From: Flammeovirgaceae bacterium
GTDB taxonomy: Bacteria > Bacteroidota > Bacteroidia > Cytophagales > Cyclobacteriaceae
NCBI GenBank assembly: GCA_003229495.1
Contig: QIEB01000138.1
Span: forward strand, 1-6,043
Length of the DNA: 6,043 nt
Direction of reading: 5' to 3'
The translations under genes were made by a program, and so were the position numbers. The stretch's first letter is position 1. Each line of letters begins with the position of its first letter. Below, in pieces: positions 1-6,043 of the stretch. Under the pieces are notes generated by a model. That model was not told the DNA's origin and did no database searches. It worked only from the letters and a program-made list of their open reading frames with translations.

Positions 1-599
1 TCGCTTGCGGTGATCTTTACCGGGCTCAAATCCTTTCTATATTTCCCACTCATTAGAAAAAACACCCTGGCCCTTATCCAATTTGCTACCCAATAACTGA
101 GACTGTTAAGAAATGGACCATAGTTTCCGTTGCCTTTCAAGCCCATGGTTGTTAACTCTTTTACTTTATGGACTATGCAGGGAAGGGGGCTAACCATTAT
201 GGTTGAACCAGGGTTTACTATTTCCCATAGCACCGGATAAACACACTTGGGATGATAAAAGATCTTGTCAGGTAGGTAGTCATCAATAATCTTTTTTTGG
301 GTGTACAAAATTTGATCCTGCAATTTCCAACTGGATCGGGTCAGGTTTATCAAGGCTTTTATTTTTTCCCCGAAACTACCGGACCCTCCCATGATTATCT
401 TACCGGTATCCCCTTCCAGTAGCTCCAAAAATCGTTTGTCGAACCCGTAGAAGGTAATCCCAAGTTCCTCAACCATAGTCCGGAACTGTTCGGGAAAGAC
501 GCAGACAACTTCCCACCCTGCATTTTTCAGGATCTCCGCAAGGGCCAAAAATGGTTCAGCGTCCCCCCTGGTACCGATTGAATAAAATAAAGCGCGCAA
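1..599 (-). CDS. GT1/MGT-like glycosyltransferase, N-terminal part (cut by left edge)
   Basis: The reading frame is open on the minus strand to the left edge, giving 199 codons, about half of a family that usually has around 400 residues. The start of the protein reads RALFYSIGTRGDAEPFLALA. The IGTRGD..PFLALA signature marks the N-terminal nucleotide-sugar glycosyltransferase fold (Glyco_transf_28 / sterol and macrolide glucosyltransferase group). It is followed by the expected AGWEVVCVFPEQF strand and, later, a VNPGSTIMVSPLPC segment. Such enzymes transfer a sugar from a nucleotide donor to a lipid, sterol or other small acceptor in the cytoplasm or at the inner membrane face. The donor-binding C-terminal half is outside the window, so substrate cannot be inferred. 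I chose the TTG at 599-597 because family members normally begin a few residues before IGTRGD. An in-frame ATG at 680, preceded by AAGGA four bases away, would add 27 atypical residues. The gene lies downstream of the HTCS on the same strand. Confidence 0.8.
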   Translation of the reverse strand, partial: MRALFYSIGTRGDAEPFLALAEILKNAGWEVVCVFPEQFRTMVEELGITFYGFDKRFLELLEGDTGKIIMGGSGSFGEKIKALINLTRSSWKLQDQILYTQKKIIDDYLPDKIFYHPKCVYPVLWEIVNPGSTIMVSPLPCIVHKVKELTTMGLKGNGNYGPFLNSLSYWVANWIRARVFFLMSGKYRKDLSPVKITAS

Positions 600-623
600 A
601 GCTCTGGTAGTTATGGATGATAA

Positions 624-658
624 GGTATGAATTATGAATTTAATTTTGAAATCATACC
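624..658. repeat. Imperfect inverted repeat between the HTCS and glycosyltransferase genes
   Basis: GGTATGA at 624-630 is matched by TCATACC at 652-658. The arms extend to 10 bases each with one mismatch (GGTATGAATT against GGTATGATTT), around a 15-base A+T-rich loop. In minus-strand transcription the hairpin lies 22 bases after the HTCS stop codon. No T-run follows it, so it is not a textbook intrinsic terminator. It may be an mRNA-stabilising or attenuating hairpin. Its presence, and the A+T-rich ATTATGAATT-like sequence, favour reading 600-680 as non-coding and so favour the TTG start of the glycosyltransferase. Confidence 0.45.
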
Positions 659-680
659 CATAACCAAAGAAAGCACTCAT

Positions 681-3600
681 TCAGTCCTTCAAATCTTCAC
701 TTAACTTCGCAAACTCGGAAGGAACTACTCCAAATTGTTTCCTAAAGCACTCCGCAAAATAGGAGGGATTGTTAAAGCCGCATTCATAGGCTATCTGCGC
801 CATGTTGCCAAATTCTTTCTGTATCAATTGTCGGGCATATTTAATTCGGTAGCACCGTATAAATTCACTGGCAGTTTGGCTGGTGAGTGCCTTGAATTTT
901 CGGTGCAACTGTGACCGGCTCATTCCTATTTCCTTCGCGTATTCTTCTACAGAATAGTCAGCATCCGATCGATGAATTTCCAATATTTTGAGCGCTCGCT
1001 CCATAAATCTTTCATCCATGGAGGTAATGGTTGTTCCTTTAGGGAATATTGAGAGATCTCGGCCGAATTGTTCTCTTAGTTTTCTGCGCAGTTCAATTAA
1101 GTTTTGAACCCTTGCTTTCAGTTCTACCGGACTAAATGGTTTAGTGATATAGTCGTCTGCTCCAGTTTCCAGGCCTTCTACTTTAGCCTCTTCTCCCGCA
1201 CGGGCGGTCAACAGCACCACGGGTATGTGACTGGTACGTACATCGGTCTTCAACTTCTGGCATAACTCATGTCCGTCCATTTCAGGCATCATGACATCAC
1301 TTATGATCAGCTCAGGGATGTGTTCAATAGCATATTCCCAACCCTTCAAGCCATTGGTGGCTTCTGCCAATTGGTAGATCCCGGACATAACCTCTCTTAG
1401 ATACATGCGCATATCTTCATTGTCATCAATAACCAGCAAAAGAGGCAAACCCCCGTTTGTATATTTTTCATTGGTGGGAATGGACAAACTTTCAGGCAAA
1501 GCCTCCAAGGCTGTGGTATCTATGGATTCATACCCTTTTCGGACCACTGTTTCCTGATCATTCAAATGAGATTTGCCTAATGGAAGATGCACTGTAAAGG
1601 TAGTGCCCTCGCCAACTTTACTTTGGGCGGTTAGTGAGCCGTAATGTAGTTCAACCAATTCCTTGGCCAGGGCCAATCCAATTCCAGTGCCTTCTTGTTG
1701 TCGGGTGGAAGAGGGGTCTGCCTGATAAAACCGGTCAAAAATATGCGGCAGTTTATCCGCAGGGATACCGCTTCCAGAATCTTCAAATCTTATTTCCAGC
1801 ACCCCTTCACCTTTATCTACAGAGGGATTAATTACCTTAGAATTCATCTTCAAATAAATGGACCCTTCATCCTTGGTAAATTTGAAGGCATTGCTCAGCA
1901 GGTTGATGATCACTTTTTCCAGCTTATCGTGATCATAATATGTAAGTATCGAGCTTAGGTTACTTTGAAATACATAATTTATATTGCGGATTTGTGCGGT
2001 TGATTCAAATGCCGAGAACAAGGTGCGGGTAAATTTTACGATATCATCTTCACAGGCTTGTAATGTTACCGCTCCGGCTTCCAGTTTACTGAAGTCTAAC
2101 AATTGATTGATAAGATTCATCAGCCGTTTACTGTTTCGAATCATTACCGCAATTATGGCATGAGCGTCTCCCTTAAATGTGCCCTCATACATTTGTTTCA
2201 GGGGACCTAAAATAAGTGTAAGCGGTGTTCGGAACTCATGTGATATGTTGGCAAAGAATTGAGTTTTCATCTGGTCCATCTCTTTGACCTTTTCCAGTTC
2301 CAGGTGCTCTAATTGCATTTTGTTTTTCAACCGTTCTCTTCTGACCAGGTTATTTCTCCAGATGAATAATAGGCCAATAACCAGCAAGGAATACATGGTG
2401 TACGCCCACCAGGTTTTCCAGGGTGGGGGAAGGATTGTGATCGAAAGTGTCGATTCCTGTTCATTCCAAACCCCGTTTTGATTGCCGGCCCTGACCTTAA
2501 AATCATAAGTGCCGGCGTCGAGATTGGTGTAAGTAGCAGTTCGAAGCGTGCTAACTTCTCTCCACTCATCATCATAACCCTCCATTTTGTAAGCATAAAG
2601 GGTCTGAGTGGGTTTAAAACTCAACGAAGTGTATTCAATGGTGAAAACATCTTGTTTATAATCCAGTACAATTTCTTGAGTTTCTGAGATGTTCGACTTT
2701 AATACTGATTTTTCTCCAATTGGTACTTCTTTATTAAACAGTTGGAAATTTGTGAATATAGCAGCTGGAGGTGCAGGAGGATCTTTTATATTTTCAGGGT
2801 CAAAAGCAATGATGCCTTTAGAACCACCCAGATAAATAAGACCGTCAGAAGTTTGGGCCAGCGGTTTGATATAATGTTTCAGGTTTTCTTCCAGCAAACC
2901 AAAATTGATCATGGTTTCAGTTCGCGGATCGAACCTGATGATTCCCTCATTAGAGCCAATCCAGATAAACCCTATATTATCTATCAGCAAGCCACCACGA
3001 CAATCATCAGTGAGGAATCCATTCTCCCGGTTGAGTTTGGTGATTTGCTTTGATTCAGGTTCGTATTTAACCAGTCCGTCTTTGAGGGTGGCCAACCATA
3101 GAATACCCTTCTCATCTTCCACCACGGACTTTACCATACCGGGTATTACTGTGATCACGATTTGATCTTTTTGTTCTACAAACTTCAGACCTTCCGATAA
3201 GTCTGCTATCCAGATATTGCCATTTTGATCCTCTAAAATGTCCCAAACATCATGATTGGGATAGTGAACCGATTCATTGGTGTTTGTATTATAGAAGAAT
3301 AGACCACCATCACCAACTAGCCAATAATTTCCGTCTCTGTCCTCATGAACTAAGCCTTTTTCTGGATGAACAAAGTCTCCGGATTTTGGATTGAATTTTG
3401 CGGGCCCACCCCAGGTTTTTACCCACATCCACCCATCGCTATCCTGCATTAATGCATAAGTTTTATCACTAGGTAGTAGGCTGTTAGGGTCATTCTTGTC
3501 ATATCGAAGAATGGTGTTCGATGTTGCAATGCTATTCTCATCCAGTCTTAATTGATTTATACCGCCTCCGTCAGTACTAATCCAAAGATCACCCTGATCA

Positions 3601-4706
3601 TCTTCATACACTCCATTAACTAAATTACTGCTGAGGCTCTTTGGGTCGGAAGGATTGTGAAAATATCGTTTAAAGTTGGAATGATTTGAGTCAAAAACAC
3701 TAATCCCACTATTATAGCTGCCAATCCACAGATTTTCTTGTCGATCCTGATAAATACTAATCAGGTTATTGTCAGATATGGCACCATTTAGAAATGGATC
3801 ATACATATGTACGTACATTTGTCGCGATTCTGGATTTAAATAGCATAAACCGGAACCATCGGTAGTGATCCAAATATTGTTTTTAGCATCCTGAAACACC
3901 TTTTTAATGGAGGTTATAAACTCATTATAGTCTCCGTTGATGGCAACCTGCTTATAGTAATTGATGTAAACAGCATCTGCTGGGTTGAATAACCATAAAC
4001 CGTTACGCCAAGTGCCAACCCAAAATCGACCTAAATGATCAATACAAAAAGAGCTTATACCACTTGTGATTTCCGCTGGAATCGGATATCTAGTAAAGTC
4101 ATCAGTTAATTCGTTGTATTGATTCAGTCCGCCTCTGGTGGCTACCCATAAAGACTGTTGCAGATCTTCAACTATTGCATTAACTTGACCATCACTTAAT
4201 GATGAAAAGTCATTAATAGAATGTACATAGGACCGAAATGTAGAGTCTTTTTTTTGAAACTGATATAGACCTCGGCCACCGGCCCACAACCTGTTATTAG
4301 AATCTTCTAAAATTGAATTAAACTTCTTCTCAGTATCATTGGCTGAGGTGAGGAATCGGGTGAAATTATCTAATTTTCTATTGTAAAGATTCAATCCATT
4401 CCAGGTGCCTACCCAAAGGTTGTGGTTCGAATCTTCATATACTGCATTAATCGAATTATGACTCAAGGTAGTAGTATCATCCGGCAAGCTTTCGTAAACT
4501 TTGAAGTTATAACCATCATATCTGCTTATTCCTTCTCCCCAACTGCCAATCCACATAAAACTCTGGTGGTCTTGGGCGATAGCGCTTGTAGTATTGCTGG
4601 GAAGGCCCTGTTCGGTGGTGAGATATTTAAAGTACAGATTGTGCTGGGCGAAACTTGTGTGAGCTAAGCTTAAAATTAATAGCAGTATGAACTGTAAAGC
4701 TCCCAT
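681..4706 (-). CDS. Hybrid two-component system (HTCS) sensor kinase / AraC-type regulator
   Basis: This complete 1341-residue protein joins a periplasmic sensor, histidine kinase and transcription factor in one inner-membrane chain. In order it has a signal peptide (cleavage likely after SFA, residue 20), 14 Reg_prop blades (about 24-642), a Y_Y_Y domain (about 697-760), one membrane helix (about 766-783) and a short coiled linker. Next come HisKA with phosphoacceptor His823 in SHEFRTPL, and HATPase with N-box N935/N939, DSGSG at 976-980 and GTGIG at 1006-1010. The receiver has D1094/D1095, phospho-acceptor D1137 and K1189, and the AraC domain has two helix-turn-helices (about 1252-1272 and 1302-1322). 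Every catalytic residue I checked is present, so it looks functional. ATG 4706 is the only possible start, because a TAA lies in frame 18 bases upstream; no Shine-Dalgarno is visible. In this family, ligand binding leads to activation of adjacent genes, often for polysaccharide use. The ligand cannot be told from sequence. The likely target is the divergent cytochrome gene. Confidence 0.97.
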   Translation of the reverse strand: MGALQFILLLILSLAHTSFAQHNLYFKYLTTEQGLPSNTTSAIAQDHQSFMWIGSWGEGISRYDGYNFKVYESLPDDTTTLSHNSINAVYEDSNHNLWVGTWNGLNLYNRKLDNFTRFLTSANDTEKKFNSILEDSNNRLWAGGRGLYQFQKKDSTFRSYVHSINDFSSLSDGQVNAIVEDLQQSLWVATRGGLNQYNELTDDFTRYPIPAEITSGISSFCIDHLGRFWVGTWRNGLWLFNPADAVYINYYKQVAINGDYNEFITSIKKVFQDAKNNIWITTDGSGLCYLNPESRQMYVHMYDPFLNGAISDNNLISIYQDRQENLWIGSYNSGISVFDSNHSNFKRYFHNPSDPKSLSSNLVNGVYEDDQGDLWISTDGGGINQLRLDENSIATSNTILRYDKNDPNSLLPSDKTYALMQDSDGWMWVKTWGGPAKFNPKSGDFVHPEKGLVHEDRDGNYWLVGDGGLFFYNTNTNESVHYPNHDVWDILEDQNGNIWIADLSEGLKFVEQKDQIVITVIPGMVKSVVEDEKGILWLATLKDGLVKYEPESKQITKLNRENGFLTDDCRGGLLIDNIGFIWIGSNEGIIRFDPRTETMINFGLLEENLKHYIKPLAQTSDGLIYLGGSKGIIAFDPENIKDPPAPPAAIFTNFQLFNKEVPIGEKSVLKSNISETQEIVLDYKQDVFTIEYTSLSFKPTQTLYAYKMEGYDDEWREVSTLRTATYTNLDAGTYDFKVRAGNQNGVWNEQESTLSITILPPPWKTWWAYTMYSLLVIGLLFIWRNNLVRRERLKNKMQLEHLELEKVKEMDQMKTQFFANISHEFRTPLTLILGPLKQMYEGTFKGDAHAIIAVMIRNSKRLMNLINQLLDFSKLEAGAVTLQACEDDIVKFTRTLFSAFESTAQIRNINYVFQSNLSSILTYYDHDKLEKVIINLLSNAFKFTKDEGSIYLKMNSKVINPSVDKGEGVLEIRFEDSGSGIPADKLPHIFDRFYQADPSSTRQQEGTGIGLALAKELVELHYGSLTAQSKVGEGTTFTVHLPLGKSHLNDQETVVRKGYESIDTTALEALPESLSIPTNEKYTNGGLPLLLVIDDNEDMRMYLREVMSGIYQLAEATNGLKGWEYAIEHIPELIISDVMMPEMDGHELCQKLKTDVRTSHIPVVLLTARAGEEAKVEGLETGADDYITKPFSPVELKARVQNLIELRRKLREQFGRDLSIFPKGTTITSMDERFMERALKILEIHRSDADYSVEEYAKEIGMSRSQLHRKFKALTSQTASEFIRCYRIKYARQLIQKEFGNMAQIAYECGFNNPSYFAECFRKQFGVVPSEFAKLSEDLKD
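2781..4637 (-). other. Array of 14 Reg_prop beta-propeller blades in the HTCS sensor
   Basis: The sensor carries 14 copies of a blade motif of the form (E/Q)D..G.LW(I/V)GT..GL..(Y/F)(N/D). The key aromatic residues are W52, W98, W141, W187, W229, W279 and W327, then W375, W428, W462, W499, W537, W582 and Y625. Fourteen blades fit the two seven-bladed propellers known for HTCS sensors such as those of Bacteroides thetaiotaomicron. Spacing is 42-50 residues in the first seven. In the second set three consecutive intervals are short (34, 37 and 38 residues), so that propeller has compact blades. The propellers form the periplasmic ligand-sensing part that passes signal to the Y_Y_Y domain. Confidence 0.85.
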
Positions 4707-4763
4707 AGCTATACAAATAAGTTAGGCAATTATTGACTGGCTTCCAATTGCTCGAGACTTGAG

Positions 4764-4796
4764 TATTTTGACTTATGACATATCCTCATCAAAATA
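4764..4796. repeat. Inverted repeat TATTTTGA...TCAAAATA, candidate operator
   Basis: TATTTTGA at 4764-4771 is exactly repeated in inverted orientation at 4789-4796, with 17 bases between the arms and 25 bases from one arm start to the other. That is somewhat more than two helical turns, compatible with a dimeric regulator but not proof of one. The right-hand arm overlaps the candidate HTCS -7 element, so binding here would most directly affect the HTCS promoter. The arms are A+T-rich, so a chance match is possible. Confidence 0.3.
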
Positions 4797-4892
4797 TATA
4801 TTTTAGTGGTCTCCTGCTACCAGCTACGTTGCAAAGGTTGCCGCTTAAGTTGCATTTATTGCTCATGCCAGGAATTCGTGCATTGATAAAAA

Positions 4893-4908
4893 CAAATATT
4901 TATATTTG
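4893..4908 (+). promoter_or_regulatory. Candidate -7 box (TATATTTG) inside a perfect 7-bp dyad
   Basis: TATATTTG at 4901-4908 matches the Bacteroidota -7 consensus TAnnTTTG and faces the cytochrome gene; it would place the transcript start near 4912-4916 and leave a leader of roughly 70 bases. The same bases form the right half of a perfect dyad, CAAATAT-TT-ATATTTG. A TTG at 4883-4885 is the nearest -33-like sequence, but its 15-base spacing is short of the usual 19 or so. A poor -33 element is what one expects of a promoter that needs an activator. Confidence 0.45.
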
Positions 4909-4973
4909 CTAAAGAGGGATAAACTGATGGAACTGCTTTTCGATGAGTCAATGCTGATAGTTTAGATTCTACT

Positions 4974-4978
4974 GGGAG
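4974..4978 (+). promoter_or_regulatory. Shine-Dalgarno GGGAG for the cytochrome lipoprotein gene
   Basis: GGGAG lies seven bases before the ATG at 4986. This decides the start in favour of 4986 over the in-frame ATGs at 4992 and 4995, and it leaves the lysine-containing n-region of the lipoprotein signal peptide intact. Confidence 0.6.
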
Positions 4979-4985
4979 TTGTTTG

Positions 4986-6043
4986 ATGAAAATGATGTTA
5001 AAAGTAACCGGAACGGTATTATTGATGGCATTGATATTGATCTTGCCGGCTTGTCAATCTTCCTTATCCAATGAGCAGCAAGCGGCCAATCAGGAACTTC
5101 CCGAAAAGATCGATTTTAACTTTCACGTGCGGCCGATTCTTTCAGACCGCTGCTACAAATGCCATGGGCCTGATGAAAAAGCCCGCAAAGCAGGATTAAG
5201 GTTTGATCTGCAGGAAGCTGCATTTGCTATGTTAGACAGTGCAAAAGAAACATTTGCCATTGTTCCGGGCAATTTGAAAAAAAGTCAGCTGGTCAGGCGT
5301 ATCTCCAGCGTTGATCCAGATTTTCAGATGCCGCCTCCTGAATCTAATCTCAGCTTGTCTGACCGTGAGATTGAAATTCTCAAACGGTGGATTGATCAGG
5401 GAGCAGAATGGAAGCCACATTGGGCTTTTATCTCTCCAATAGAAACGGAGTTACCAAAGGTTTCAGACCCTGACTGGCTGCACAACCCAATCGACCGATT
5501 CATACTTAGCAGACTTGACAGCGAAAAACTGGAACCATCGCCGGAGGCATCTAAAGAAAAACTGATTCGTCGGCTTTCTTTCGATATTCGGGGAATACCT
5601 CCCAGTCTGGAAGAGATCGATGCTTTTTTGGCTGACACCACCGCTGATGCTTATGAAAAAGTAGTGGATGGCTTGCTTTCAAACCAAAGTTATGGCGAAC
5701 GCATGACCCTGGAATGGCTTGATCTGGCCCGTTATGCTGATTCTCATGGCTATCAGGATGATCTTGAACGAAGTCAATGGCCATGGCGTGACTGGGTCAT
5801 CATGGCTTTTAACCAAAATATGCCCTATGATCAGTTTGTTAGCTGGCAACTGGCAGGAGATCTTTTTCCGGAGGCCAGCTACCAGCAAAAATTGGCCACT
5901 GCCTTTAATCGAAACCATAAGATCACCCAGGAGGTAGGCGTGGTTGATGAGGAATACAGAGTGGAATACGTACTGGACCGTGTTAATACCTTCTCTACCT
6001 CCTTTCTGGGCCTCACCGTGGGATGCGCCCAATGTCATGACCA
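4986..6043 (+). CDS. PSCyt1/DUF1549 (planctomycete-type cytochrome) lipoprotein, N-terminal part (cut by right edge)
   Basis: The frame is open to the right edge, giving 352 codons plus two bases. Residues 1-22 are a lipoprotein signal peptide ending in the lipobox LPAC with acylated Cys23, so the protein is predicted to be membrane-anchored outside the cytoplasm. A PSCyt1 (PF07635) cytochrome c domain follows: FHVRPILSDRCYKCHGPD holds haem motif C56-C59-H60, and the MPPP at 115-118 offers Met115 as possible sixth ligand. The domain ends near HWAF at 145-148. DUF1549 (PSCyt2, PF07583) starts at about 164 with NPIDRFILSRL. It includes RRLSFDIRGIPPS (195-207) and YGER...WLDLARYADS (236-253), and reaches GLTVGCAQCHD, a second CxxCH (C347, C350, H351). 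Full-length relatives usually continue into DUF1553 (PSD1), which would lie beyond the window. The molecular function of the family is not established; electron transfer coupled to a degradative or oxidative reaction is only an inference. The gene diverges from the HTCS. Confidence 0.93.
   Translation, partial: MKMMLKVTGTVLLMALILILPACQSSLSNEQQAANQELPEKIDFNFHVRPILSDRCYKCHGPDEKARKAGLRFDLQEAAFAMLDSAKETFAIVPGNLKKSQLVRRISSVDPDFQMPPPESNLSLSDREIEILKRWIDQGAEWKPHWAFISPIETELPKVSDPDWLHNPIDRFILSRLDSEKLEPSPEASKEKLIRRLSFDIRGIPPSLEEIDAFLADTTADAYEKVVDGLLSNQSYGERMTLEWLDLARYADSHGYQDDLERSQWPWRDWVIMAFNQNMPYDQFVSWQLAGDLFPEASYQQKLATAFNRNHKITQEVGVVDEEYRVEYVLDRVNTFSTSFLGLTVGCAQCHD

Larger units (their letters stand above)
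4707..4985. promoter_or_regulatory. Divergent intergenic region between HTCS and cytochrome genes
   Basis: These 279 bases separate the start codons of two diverging genes, so they must hold both promoters and probably the binding site of the HTCS AraC domain. Visible elements are an inverted repeat at 4764-4796, a dyad with a TAnnTTTG-type -7 box at 4893-4908, and a Shine-Dalgarno at 4974-4978. On the minus strand, the sequence TATATTTTG at 4798-4790 resembles a -7 element for the HTCS with one extra spacer base. I found no convincing -33 element at the right distance for either promoter, and no gene longer than a 12-codon open frame. Confidence 0.6.

Noticed and set aside
624..658. Rho-independent terminator for the HTCS gene
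   Set aside because: The hairpin is A+T-rich, has a mismatch and a large loop, and lacks a following T-run on the minus strand, so I list it only as an inverted repeat.
2327..2596. Minus-strand 89-codon frame
   Set aside because: It is a shifted frame within the Y_Y_Y and membrane-helix part of the HTCS, which is continuous in its own frame, so it is not a frameshifted piece.
1634..3165. Several plus-strand open frames of 65-103 codons across this interval
   Set aside because: They lie antisense to the HTCS gene, whose protein is intact and full of conserved motifs throughout this stretch. Their translations show no recognisable domain and no ribosome binding sites were evident.
4422..4667. 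Plus-strand 81-codon frame antisense to the HTCS N-terminus
   Set aside because: It is antisense to the signal peptide and first two propeller blades, with no domain or promoter of its own.
4751..4756. CTCGAG palindrome and nearby GACTT repeats in the intergenic region
   Set aside because: A single 6-base palindrome and two 5-base direct repeats are expected by chance in 279 bases.
5232..6038. Minus-strand open frames of 62-119 codons and a plus-strand 72-codon frame
   Set aside because: All overlap the cytochrome lipoprotein gene, whose PSCyt1 and DUF1549 motifs run without interruption in the other frame.
1..6043. Mobile element, CRISPR array, tRNA or rRNA
   Set aside because: No transposase or integrase motif, terminal repeats, regularly spaced repeats or conserved RNA-gene sequence was seen on either strand.

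Overview
The window most likely comes from a member of the Bacteroidota, possibly the Cytophagales side of the phylum (an inference from gene families, not a placement). The strongest clue is an intact 1341-residue hybrid two-component system (HTCS) regulator, an architecture characteristic of Bacteroidota. Supporting clues are moderate A+T content, a TAnnTTTG-type -7 promoter element and weak or absent Shine-Dalgarno sequences before some genes. No RNA gene, CRISPR array, insertion sequence or integrase is visible.

Layout: positions 1-599, minus strand, hold the N-terminal half of a GT1/MGT-like glycosyltransferase that runs off the left edge. Positions 600-680 are a short A+T-rich gap with an imperfect hairpin. 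Positions 681-4706, minus strand, hold the complete HTCS gene: signal peptide, 14 propeller blades, Y_Y_Y domain, one membrane helix, histidine kinase, receiver domain and AraC-type DNA-binding domain. Positions 4707-4985 are a divergent intergenic region with two A+T-rich inverted repeats, one of them lying over a candidate -7 box. From 4986 to the right edge, plus strand, runs the N-terminal part of a lipoprotein of the planctomycete-type cytochrome family (PSCyt1 plus DUF1549/PSCyt2), with two CxxCH haem motifs.

How the parts may work together: HTCS proteins sense a ligand, usually a glycan fragment, in the periplasm and activate nearby genes through their own AraC domain. The nearest divergent gene here is not a SusC/SusD pair, the usual neighbour, but a predicted surface or periplasmic c-type cytochrome lipoprotein. 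The simplest hypothesis is that the HTCS controls this cytochrome gene and whatever lies beyond 6043. The glycosyltransferase lies downstream of the HTCS on the same strand and could be co-transcribed, but nothing in the sequence ties its function to the other two genes. The pairing of an HTCS with a PSCyt1/DUF1549 lipoprotein is the most interesting aspect of the window.
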